Of a stretch of 7,293 bases of DNA, positions 1-5,554 are shown piece by piece. Source of the stretch: an uncultured Clostridia bacterium (GTDB lineage: Bacteria; Bacillota; Clostridia; Oscillospirales; Ruminococcaceae); contig CANPZQ010000099.1 in assembly GCA_947588775.1 (NCBI GenBank), forward strand, positions 1-7,293, given 5' to 3'. The position numbers and the translations under genes were made by a program. The notes under the pieces are model-generated. The model made no database searches. It was not told the DNA's origin and worked only from the letters and a program-made list of their open reading frames with translations. Each line of letters begins with the position of its first letter. The stretch's first letter is position 1.

Positions 1-1005
1 GCTGTCGTCGAGGCTGTCTATTTCGAGCATGTCCTCGCGCTCCGCGGGGTCGGGCTTCACGATTCTGAAGCAGAGCTTTTCAACGAGCTTCGACGCGGGG
101 AGTATCACCGCCGCCGAAAGAAGCCTCAAAAGTGTATTCATAAGCGCGATTCCGAGGACGTTCGCGGGCATGTCCATAAACGACATTTCAAATATAAGCG
201 ACGCGGGGATATAGAGGATATAGGTCGCAATCAGCGCGATTATGTTTATCGCGAGGTAGGAAACCGCCGTGCGCTTTCCGTTTCGGTTCGCGCCGAGCAT
301 AGCTATAAGAACCGGCGTCGACGCGCCGATGTTAATGCCGAGGATAATCGGCAGGCAGACGGTATAGGGAATCGCGCCGGTAAAGGACAGCGACTGCAAG
401 ATACCGACCGACGCCGAGCTTGACTGTGTTATCGCGGTAATTAAAACACCCGCGAGAATCCCGAGGAACGGGTTTCTAAACATTATTAAAAGCTCCGCGA
501 ACTTCGGGCTGTCCTTTAAGGGGGCGACGGCTCCGCTTATCAAAGACATCGCCAAAAGAAGCGTCGCGAGCCCCAAGGAAACGTTTCCGACGGCGCGGTA
601 GGCGTTTTTCTTGCAAAAAATAACCATCGCGGCTCCCGCTAAGGCTAAAAGCGAAATCAGCACGGTGGTAAACGAACCGTTATCGGCATTGGAAAGCGTC
701 AGCACCCATCCCGTCATGGTGGTGCCGACGTTGGCTCCGAGGACTATGCCCACGGATTGGGAGAACGTCATCATGCCCGTTGAAACGAAGCTTATAACCA
801 TAACCGTCGTCGCGCTTGACGACTGAATAACGGCGGCGACGAGGGTTCCGAGCAAAAAGCCCTTCAGCGGCGTTGAGGAAAGCTTCCACAAGACCGCCTC
901 CATTTTGTTTCCGGCGAGCTGTTTAAGGCCGCCGCCCATTGTGTTCATTCCGAAGAGGAAGAACGCCACGCCCCCGAGGAGCGACAAAAAGTCAGTAAAT
1001 CCCAT
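1..1005 (-). CDS. Na+/phosphate cotransporter family protein (NptA/YjbB type), C-terminus cut by window edge
   Basis: An inner-membrane carrier, likely importing inorganic phosphate with Na+. The reading frame runs open from ATG at 1005-1003 to the window edge, giving 335 residues. Seen directly: two copies of the family's hallmark repeat, QSSSATT at residues 61-67 and QSSSAS at 194-199, each followed about 25-30 residues later by a Gly-rich GANVGTT (90-96) or GINIGAST (223-230) motif. This is the inverted-repeat core of the Na/Pi_cotrans family. Long hydrophobic segments fill residues 5-310. Residues from about 315 become charged (KPDPAERED), which is where the cytosolic PhoU-like domain of full-length members (about 550 residues) would begin; that domain lies outside the window. 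The start is supported by GGAG at 1014-1017 (minus), 8 nt upstream. The gene is divergent from the GH43 gene and has its own promoter at 1091-1119. The family is secure. Phosphate specificity is inferred, since some members with a PhoU-like tail have unclear substrates. Confidence 0.93.
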   Translation of the reverse strand, partial: MGFTDFLSLLGGVAFFLFGMNTMGGGLKQLAGNKMEAVLWKLSSTPLKGFLLGTLVAAVIQSSSATTVMVISFVSTGMMTFSQSVGIVLGANVGTTMTGWVLTLSNADNGSFTTVLISLLALAGAAMVIFCKKNAYRAVGNVSLGLATLLLAMSLISGAVAPLKDSPKFAELLIMFRNPFLGILAGVLITAITQSSSASVGILQSLSFTGAIPYTVCLPIILGINIGASTPVLIAMLGANRNGKRTAVSYLAINIIALIATYILYIPASLIFEMSFMDMPANVLGIALMNTLLRLLSAAVILPASKLVEKLCFRIVKPDPAEREDMLEIDSLDDS

Positions 1006-1030
1006 TTTCTATACTCCGTTTCATTTTTGA

Positions 1031-1047
1031 GGGGGAGCTTCTCCCCC
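1031..1047 (-). promoter_or_regulatory. Leader hairpin upstream of the Na/Pi cotransporter gene
   Basis: A perfect 7-bp stem (GGGGGAG/CTCCCCC on the plus strand) with a 3-nt loop lies in the predicted 5' leader, 13 nt upstream of the GGAG ribosome binding site. It is next to a second GC-rich self-complementary stretch at 1048-1064. No U run follows on either strand, so it is not a normal intrinsic terminator. It could modulate translation or mRNA stability; no function is shown. Confidence 0.35.
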
Positions 1048-1090
1048 CGGCCGCGCCGGCGGCGTTTCACAAATCCTTACTTACCTCTTT

Positions 1091-1119
1091 ATAATAGCAG
1101 AAACCGCCGCTTTTTTCAA
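1091..1119 (-). promoter_or_regulatory. Sigma-A-type promoter of the Na/Pi cotransporter gene
   Basis: On the minus strand TTGAAA (1119-1114) and TATTAT (1096-1091) are separated by exactly 17 nt, placing the transcription start near 1084 and leaving a leader of about 80 nt. I see no recognisable Pho-box repeat, so phosphate control cannot be claimed. Confidence 0.7.
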
Positions 1120-1278
1120 GCCCCGCCGCGAAAAAAGTCACTTTGCATAAATTCGCATTCGCCTTTATGAAAAGTTATGGCACAATTGAGAAAACGGTAA
1201 TTTTGTAAACTGTTCGGGGAAATTTTTAGCGTATTCTGCGAGGATACAAGCAATTTCTAAGTTTTTATCAATTTTGAC

Positions 1279-1307
1279 TTGAAAATTTGCGGAAAACAGG
1301 TTATAAT
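1279..1307 (+). promoter_or_regulatory. Sigma-A-type promoter of the GH43-CBM6 gene
   Basis: TTGAAA (1279-1284) and a consensus TATAAT (1302-1307) are separated by 17 nt, with predicted transcription start near 1314, about 33 nt before the ATG. The reading frame stays open upstream to a TTG at 1287, but that codon lies inside this promoter, so the upstream extension is not translated. The A+T-rich stretch 1130-1278 between the two divergent promoters holds no gene I can recognise; an operator for a carbohydrate regulator could sit there but I see no clear palindrome. Confidence 0.8.
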
Positions 1308-1346
1308 CCGTATGTAAGAATATCTACTTTACCGGAGATGATTTTT

Positions 1347-2930
1347 ATGAAATTTAAGAAAAGGATAATCGCAATGGCCATTTTACTTTCCGTATCGGTA
1401 TCGTCGGCGGGCTGCGGAGCGAAGCCGACCGAATTCACCTTCGACGACAGCATGGTACCCTCTCAGGACCTCGGATATTCTGTTGGCGACAAGCTTTCAG
1501 AGGCATACAAGGGAATGGACGAGAACAACCCCGTTTCGTCGGACATCTACTTCGCCGACCCCACCTCGGTCGAATACGAGGGCAGGCTTTACATCTACGG
1601 CACAAACGACTCGCAGGAGTTCCGGTCAAAAAACGGCTACGGCTCCAACGGCTACGGTTCCATCAATACTTTAGCATGTTATTCTACTGAGGATATGTCA
1701 AACTTCCGTTACGAAGGGGAAATCCCCGTATGCGAGATTGCGACATGGGCGGGCTGCTCATGGGCTCCCTCCATCGTTTCACGCGAGGAATCGGACGGAA
1801 AGACCCACTTCTACCTCTACTTCGCAAACTCCGGCGCGAACATCGGAGTTCTGACCTCGACTTCCCCGACCGGCCCTTGGGAGGACCCGGTAGGCGGGCC
1901 GCTCGTCTATAACGAAATGCCGCAGCTTAAGGACGACCCGGTCGTATGGTGCTTCGACCCCGGCGTATGCATCGACGACAACGGCGTTGGCTGGATTGCG
2001 TTCGGCGGCGGCAAGGGAGAGCATCAGGACGGAATGAGAACCGGCAACTGCCGCGTCGCAAAGCTCGGCAAGGACATGGTTTCAATCGACGGCGACGCCT
2101 GCAAGGTTCCGACCTACTATCACTTTGAGGCCAACGAGCTTAACTTTATCGGCGGGAAATACGTTCTGACCTACTGCTCGAACTATGAGGACCGCAGCTT
2201 CTTCCCGGTAACTCTCGGCGCGGCCCCGCAGACCTGTTCGATGTGCTATATGGTATCCGACGACCCCCTGAACCCCGACAGCTGGCAGTGGGGAGGGGAG
2301 TATCTCACAAACCCGAACCAGCACGGCTATCCCTTCTCGAACAACCACTCCCATCTTCAGAAATATGAAGGAAAATATTACCTGCTCTATCAGAATGTTT
2401 CGCTCCTTGAGAACATGGGCAAGCTCGACAGAGCGGACGGCTTCCGCAGCATCGGAATCGACGACTGCGAGGTCGACGAGGCGAACGCGGTTATAAAGCC
2501 CTCTAAGATGAGCGACAAGGGCGTCGAGCAGATTAAGGACCTCGACGCACTCTCGATGCAGGAGGCGGAAACTATGCATACCGCCGCGGGGCTTCTCTAC
2601 TATGACAATGCCGAGGAGGTACAGAGCATCTGCGTTACCGACGTCGACGACGGCGACTGGCTCGGGCTTACGAACGTAAGCTTCGGCGGCGGCGCGAATA
2701 CCTTCGCCGCGCAGCTCCGGGGCAAGGGAATAATTGAAATCCGCCTTGACGACATCAATTCAAAGCCGGTAGGCTCGATTCAGTTCGACACAAACCGCGA
2801 AATGAAAACCATTCGCGGCACTCTCGACAAAACCGTCAGCGGCACCCACGACATGTATCTTGTATTCGGCGGCTCGTTTGTCTTTGACAAGTGGCAGTTC
2901 GCGTACATCGAGGACGGAGCGGGGGAGTAA
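1347..2930 (+). CDS. Secreted GH43 glycosidase lipoprotein with C-terminal CBM6 (probable arabinoxylan/arabinan side-chain hydrolase)
   Basis: A 527-residue exported enzyme. Residues 1-22 form a lipoprotein signal: basic KFKKR, hydrophobic I7-S20, then SAGC with Cys23 as probable lipid anchor. The GH43 five-bladed propeller spans about 60-375. Candidate catalytic residues are D71 in FADPTSV, D204 in CFDPGV and E261 in HFEANEL, with the His-bearing NNHSH at 332-336 on the expected blade. ATWAG, WAPSI and TSPTGPWEDP are typical of XynD-like GH43 enzymes. A CBM6 module follows at about 404-525 (EAETM near its start, then GDWLGLTNVSFGGGANTF and the HDMYLVFGG strand). The start is chosen because GGAG at 1334-1337 sits 9 nt upstream and the upstream extension overlaps the promoter. 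No transporter or regulator gene is adjacent. Oddities: a tandem NGYGS repeat at 96-105 and 13 cysteines, many for an exported protein. Family and CBM are secure; the exact substrate (arabinofuranose or xylose linkages) is inferred. Confidence 0.93.
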   Translation: MKFKKRIIAMAILLSVSVSSAGCGAKPTEFTFDDSMVPSQDLGYSVGDKLSEAYKGMDENNPVSSDIYFADPTSVEYEGRLYIYGTNDSQEFRSKNGYGSNGYGSINTLACYSTEDMSNFRYEGEIPVCEIATWAGCSWAPSIVSREESDGKTHFYLYFANSGANIGVLTSTSPTGPWEDPVGGPLVYNEMPQLKDDPVVWCFDPGVCIDDNGVGWIAFGGGKGEHQDGMRTGNCRVAKLGKDMVSIDGDACKVPTYYHFEANELNFIGGKYVLTYCSNYEDRSFFPVTLGAAPQTCSMCYMVSDDPLNPDSWQWGGEYLTNPNQHGYPFSNNHSHLQKYEGKYYLLYQNVSLLENMGKLDRADGFRSIGIDDCEVDEANAVIKPSKMSDKGVEQIKDLDALSMQEAETMHTAAGLLYYDNAEEVQSICVTDVDDGDWLGLTNVSFGGGANTFAAQLRGKGIIEIRLDDINSKPVGSIQFDTNREMKTIRGTLDKTVSGTHDMYLVFGGSFVFDKWQFAYIEDGAGE

Positions 2931-2972
2931 GGTTTTTAGGGGACGGGGCGGAGGAATATGGAACATAAAAAG

Positions 2973-3000
2973 GCCGTCGGCGCGGGTGCCGGCGGCTTTT
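2973..3000 (+). terminator. Intrinsic terminator after the GH43 gene
   Basis: GCCGTCGGC (2973-2981) pairs with GCCGGCGGC (2988-2996) as a 9-bp stem with one G-U pair and a 6-nt loop, followed by TTTT and preceded by a run of A. It lies 42 nt after the stop codon. The short T tract makes it plausible rather than perfect. A ribosome-binding-like GGAGG and an ATG at 2958 just before it are probably fortuitous. Confidence 0.72.
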
Positions 3001-3021
3001 GCGTGGGGGCGGGTGGATACG

Positions 3022-3111
3022 GGGGGCGCGGGGACGGAGCGGGGACGGTGCAGGAGGGTTGGGTGGGCGGGTGGGTGGGGCTGACGAAAGGAGCGGAGTC
3101 CCCGCGCCCCC
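3022..3111. repeat. GC-rich hairpin A (14-bp perfect stem, G-quadruplex-type loop)
   Basis: GGGGGCGCGGGGAC at 3022-3035 is the exact reverse complement of 3098-3111, enclosing a 62-nt loop. The loop holds six plus-strand G runs at 3056-3080 separated by only 1-2 nt, an ideal parallel G-quadruplex pattern. Loop positions 3058-3079 match the reverse complement of the loop of hairpin D (3385-3406) at 21 of 22 bases, so hairpins A and D look like inverted copies of one element. Confidence 0.75.
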
Positions 3112-3122
3112 ATTCGCGACGA

Positions 3123-3170
3123 ACCCGTCCCCCGAAGCCCCCTTGCGGGGCTGAGCGGGGGTGGGTGAGG
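3123..3170. repeat. Nested hairpin B, left copy
   Basis: CCCCCG (3129-3134) pairs with CGGGGG (3156-3161), and inside it AGCCCC (3136-3141) pairs with GGGGCT (3147-3152) around a 5-nt loop. Positions 3153-3170 (GAGCGGGGG then TGGGTGAGG) reappear nearly exactly in reverse complement at 3257-3275 in hairpin C, supporting an inverted duplication. Confidence 0.6.
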
Positions 3171-3260
3171 AACGAATTCGGTTAGAGGCACGGAGGACGG
3201 AAGTTGAAAACTGACGATGAAGGCCGCAGTTTAGCGCGTTCTGCCAAAGCCTGCCCCTCA

Positions 3261-3299
3261 CCCGCCCCCCGCTCCGTCCTGCAGACTCCGGGGGGCGGG
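3261..3299. repeat. Hairpin C (11-bp perfect stem), inverted counterpart of hairpin B
   Basis: CCCGCCCCCCG (3261-3271) and CGGGGGGCGGG (3289-3299) are exact reverse complements with a 17-nt loop. The reverse complement of 3257-3312 aligns imperfectly with 3119-3170, sharing CGAA/CCCG, CCCCCG and GAGCGGGGG/GGGTGAGG blocks. The stretch between the two copies, 3171-3256, has ordinary base composition and no gene I can support. Confidence 0.6.
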
Positions 3300-3355
3300 A
3301 TTCGGGTCAGGCGGGGGTTGAGTGCGCGGGTTGTTCGGGCTTTGCGCGTGAGCCC

Positions 3356-3438
3356 GGCGCGGCAAATGGGGCTTATTTCCTGCGCCCACCCACCCGCCCT
3401 CCCAACTTCCCCTCTGCCCCCGCCCCATTTGCCGCGCC
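3356..3438. repeat. GC-rich hairpin D (17-bp perfect stem, C-rich loop)
   Basis: GGCGCGGCAAATGGGGC (3356-3372) is the exact reverse complement of 3422-3438. The 49-nt loop contains five C triplets at 3385-3403 separated by single bases, that is, a G-quadruplex motif on the minus strand. A smaller 6-bp hairpin (CGGGCT/AGCCCG, about 3336-3356) abuts it. Hairpins A and D are mirror-placed about position 3232. Confidence 0.78.
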
Positions 3439-3459
3439 CCGCCGCCAACAGCTCTGCCC

Positions 3460-3541
3460 GCGCGGCGGAAAAAGCTGGTGCGTCGGTCCCACCCGCCCGC
3501 CCCCGCCATTTCCTGCCATTTCCCCGCTTTTTCCGCCGCGC
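3460..3541. repeat. GC-rich hairpin E (16-bp perfect stem, C-rich loop), tandem relative of hairpin D
   Basis: GCGCGGCGGAAAAAGC (3460-3475) is the exact reverse complement of 3526-3541, with a 50-nt loop. The loop has four C runs (3488-3504) with 1-nt gaps, a minus-strand G-quadruplex motif, and a 10-bp tandem repeat GCCATTTCC(T/C) at 3505-3524. It lies 104 bp after hairpin D with almost the same overall size and shares only the GCGCGGC stem base. Confidence 0.75.
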
Positions 3542-3549
3542 TGCCCTAC

Positions 3550-3580
3550 AAAAAACCGCCGGACTACAATCACCCGGCGG
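3550..3580 (-). terminator. Intrinsic terminator of the aspartate kinase gene
   Basis: Read on the minus strand, CCGCCGG (3580-3574) and CCGGCGG (3562-3556) form a perfect 7-bp stem with an 11-nt loop, followed directly by six T (3555-3550). It begins 15 nt after the stop codon. On the plus strand the same stem is followed by CTCTTTAT, so it may also weakly stop transcripts coming from the GH43 side. Confidence 0.88.
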
Positions 3581-3595
3581 CTCTTTATAATATTC

Positions 3596-4924
3596 TCACA
3601 GCTTCTGCGTCACAAAAATGTCGTAAACGGCCTTGACGGAGGTTTCAAAGTCCTCGTCGGTCACTCCGACGATAACGTTGAGCTCGCTCGAGCCCTGGTC
3701 AATCATCTTGACGTTGACCTTAGCGTGGGCAAGGGCGGCGAAGATTCTCGCGGCGGTGCCTCGCTGGGCGCGCATTCCCCGGCCGACGACCGCCATAAGC
3801 GCGACGTCGCGGTCGACCTCGATTTTGTCTGGTGAGCATGTTGTCTGCAATGCCTTTATAATCGACTGCTCCTTGGCCTCGAACTCGTCCTTGTGTACGA
3901 TAATCGACATCGTGTCGATTCCCGAGGGCATGTGCTCGAAGGAAATGCCGTTGTTTTCAAAGGCCTCAAGCACCCTCCGCCCGAAGCCGAGCTCCGAGTT
4001 CATCATATCCTTCTCGATTGTTACGGTGACAAAGCCCTTTTTGCCGGCGATTCCGGTGATGACGTATGGGTTGAGGTCGGCGGGCGCGGATTCCGTAATC
4101 ATCGTTCCGTCGTCCCCGGGGCGGTTCGTGTTTTTGATGTTTATCGGGATTCCGGCCTGGCGCGCAGGGAAAATCGCGTCCTCATGGAAAACTCCCGCGC
4201 CCATGTACGCAAGCTCCCTGAGCTCGCGGTATGTGATTGTTTTAATCGGCTCCGGGTCGGGGACGATTCTCGGGTCTGTCACGAAAAATCCCGAAACGTC
4301 GGTCCAGTTTTCATATAAATCCGCGCCGACCGCCGCCGCGACAATCGAGCCGGTTATGTCGGAGCCGCCGCGCGAGAAGGTTTTGACGGTGTCGTTCGGC
4401 ATAGAGCCGTAAAAGCCCGGGATAACGGCAGCTTTGACCTCGGCGAGGCGTTCTTTTAACGCGCCGCAGGTGTGATTGAGGCGCAGCTTTCCGTCCTCCC
4501 CGAAAAAGATGACCTCGGCGGCGTCGATGAACGTGAAGCCGAGATATTCCGCCAAAATTATCCCGTTTAAATATTCTCCTCTTGAAGCGGCATAGTCGCG
4601 GCCCGCGCGCGCCATAAAGCTCATCCGGATTGTTGAAAATTCGCGCGTAAGCCTATCTTCAATTTTAAGATTAAGCCCGCGGACGATTTCCATATACCGC
4701 GCGACGATTGCCTCGAACATCGCCGAAAAATCGCCGCCCCTCGCGGCAACGTCGTAGCATGCGTAGAGCATATCCGTAACCTTTGTGTCCTTCGGGAAGC
4801 GTTTTCCCGGCGCGGACGGCACCACATAACGCCTCGACGGGTCGGAGCGAATGATATTTGCAACCTTGATAAACTGATTGGCGTCGGCGAGCGAGCTCCC
4901 GCCGAACTTGACTACCTTCGTCAT
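3596..4924 (-). CDS. lysC: Aspartate kinase (aspartokinase), monofunctional, with two C-terminal ACT domains
   Basis: A cytosolic enzyme that phosphorylates L-aspartate with ATP, the first step toward lysine, threonine, methionine and diaminopimelate. The 442 residues match the usual length. The kinase domain covers about 1-285: KFGGSSLA at 6-13 (nucleotide/aspartate site), SAPGKRF at 37-43, FSRGGSDITG at 183-192 and GADLYENWTDV at 200-210. An ACT regulatory pair follows, roughly 290-365 and 372-440 (VGRGMRAQRGTAARIF, then KVNVKMIDQGSSELNVIVGV), implying allosteric feedback by an aspartate-family amino acid; which one cannot be read from sequence. The ATG is supported by AAGGAG at 4935-4940 (minus), 10 nt upstream. 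The promoter lies so close (leader about 27 nt) that a lysine riboswitch or T-box does not fit. It stands alone, convergent with the GH43 gene. In many Clostridia this form is paired with homoserine pathway genes; none are visible here. Confidence 0.96.
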   Translation of the reverse strand: MTKVVKFGGSSLADANQFIKVANIIRSDPSRRYVVPSAPGKRFPKDTKVTDMLYACYDVAARGGDFSAMFEAIVARYMEIVRGLNLKIEDRLTREFSTIRMSFMARAGRDYAASRGEYLNGIILAEYLGFTFIDAAEVIFFGEDGKLRLNHTCGALKERLAEVKAAVIPGFYGSMPNDTVKTFSRGGSDITGSIVAAAVGADLYENWTDVSGFFVTDPRIVPDPEPIKTITYRELRELAYMGAGVFHEDAIFPARQAGIPINIKNTNRPGDDGTMITESAPADLNPYVITGIAGKKGFVTVTIEKDMMNSELGFGRRVLEAFENNGISFEHMPSGIDTMSIIVHKDEFEAKEQSIIKALQTTCSPDKIEVDRDVALMAVVGRGMRAQRGTAARIFAALAHAKVNVKMIDQGSSELNVIVGVTDEDFETSVKAVYDIFVTQKL

Positions 4925-4957
4925 CTGTCGAAATCTCCTTATAAAGTGTCTTAGTAC

Positions 4958-4986
4958 ATTATATTATCGGCGCGCCAATCCGTCAA
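4958..4986 (-). promoter_or_regulatory. Sigma-A-type promoter of lysC
   Basis: On the minus strand TTGACG (4986-4981) and consensus TATAAT (4963-4958) have a 17-nt spacer; an A-rich tract just upstream of the -35 may act as an UP element. The predicted start near 4951 leaves a short leader. Confidence 0.82.
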
Positions 4987-5244
4987 CCCTTTTTTATAAC
5001 GAAAAAAAGCGGCAAGATACAGTCAATCTTAGAATTTATAACAATTTTCCGACTTTCATATCGATAAACCTGCTCTGTGGCTCGGGCGTATTCCTGCCGA
5101 ACGGTTCGGCAAATTCTGGCAAGCCGGGTGGAGGAGACAGCGGTGTTCAGCTTTGAGCGTGTCGGGGACGAATGCTCCCTTACGCAAATCAACAACGCCC
5201 TCCCCATAGCATCCAACCTTATCCTGCACTCCGACTTGAACCAA
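4987..5244. other. Unassigned segment between lysC promoter and GNAT remnant
   Basis: No gene can be supported. Several short frames are open, the longest on the minus strand from TTG 5216 to 4983 (77 codons). That frame lacks a convincing ribosome binding site, resembles no family I know, and runs into the lysC -35 box. There is a 7-bp inverted repeat at 5095-5111. It could be the decayed remains of another gene or of the insertion that damaged the neighbouring acetyltransferase, but no transposase or terminal repeats are visible. Confidence 0.5.
5095..5111. repeat. Short palindrome, 7-bp arms
   Basis: TGCCGAA (5095-5101) and TTCGGCA (5105-5111) are exact reverse complements around CGG. There is no T run on either side, so it is not a terminator. 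It could be an operator or recombination half-site; function unknown. Confidence 0.4.
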
Positions 5245-5512
5245 TCACTTTATATCCATCCGGATTCAGGTATCGTGAATGGCCGCGTCGCTTCAGCTGC
5301 AAATAAGGGAGGCGTCGATTCTGCCGATGACTTTATTGTCCTTTATTGCGATAAAGGACATGGCAGCGTTGAATCGGGAATCGTCAAAACTTGCTTTGCG
5401 TATGCATCATCGGGTTCCCAAAATAAGTATCAGGCTCCTGTTTTCTTAATTGATGTTCAAAATCAATTGCTCTTTGAATGTCGTCTTTTTCAAACCGTTT
5501 AATTTCAAACAT
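5245..5512 (-). pseudogene. Decayed GNAT-family N-acetyltransferase (two frameshifts, internal deletion, in-frame stops)
   Basis: The intact family transfers an acetyl group from acetyl-CoA to an amine. Starting at ATG 5512, 31 codons read MFEIKRFEKDDIQ through EPDTYF. A single-base loss in a T4 run (5423-5420) moves the frame to WEPDDAYAKQ. A second single-base loss at about 5391-5386 moves it to SFDDSRFNAAMSFIAI, then KDNKVIGRIDASLICS and a TGA at 5295-5293. Together these rebuild the N-terminal half of a Firmicutes GNAT protein. In the same frame after the stop comes DAAIHDT, a TGA at 5268-5266 where Gly is expected, and IRMDIK followed by the terminal TGA at 5247-5245. This looks like the family's extreme C-terminus, so about half of the protein, including the acetyl-CoA loop, is deleted. 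It begins 42 nt after the flavodoxin stop and was probably co-transcribed with it. A ribosome-binding-like AAAGGA better fits an ATG at 5522 in another frame, so the start may be damaged too. Family call from pattern memory, not a search. Confidence 0.7.
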
Positions 5513-5554
5513 AAAGCCATATGATTTCCTTTGAAAATCCCGCTTTCCCTCCGA

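Noticed and set aside
1287..1346. Upstream TTG start for the GH43 protein, adding 20 residues
   Set aside because: The TTG lies within the -35/-10 spacer; the ATG at 1347 has a proper ribosome binding site and begins a clean lipoprotein signal.
2958..3185. Small plus-strand frame with GGAGG and ATG after the GH43 gene
   Set aside because: It begins at the terminator stem and reads through hairpin A as low-complexity Gly-rich sequence, a by-product of the G-rich repeat.
2760..3261. Long minus-strand frames across the spacer with Pro/Arg-rich translations (PHPPPLSPARG and similar)
   Set aside because: Such translations typically come from GC-rich interspersed repeats; amino acid composition follows the C runs and there are no start signals or conserved motifs.
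3356..3541. Hairpins D and E as integron attC sites or a CRISPR array
   Set aside because: No RYYYAAC/GTTRRRY core boxes, no integrase or cassette genes, and no repeated unit with unique spacers of constant length.
3633..4412. Plus-strand open frame of 259 codons
   Set aside because: It lies wholly antisense to the well-conserved aspartate kinase gene, has no ribosome binding site or family resemblance, and is explained by GC-rich third positions on the other strand.
5338..5359. Perfect 9-bp inverted repeat GTCCTTTAT/ATAAAGGAC as a terminator
   Set aside because: No T run follows on either strand and it falls within the former coding part of the GNAT gene, so it is probably coincidental.
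5077..5502. Plus-strand open frame of 141 codons
   Set aside because: More than half is antisense to the GNAT remnant, which explains the lack of stops; no ribosome binding site or family match for the remainder.
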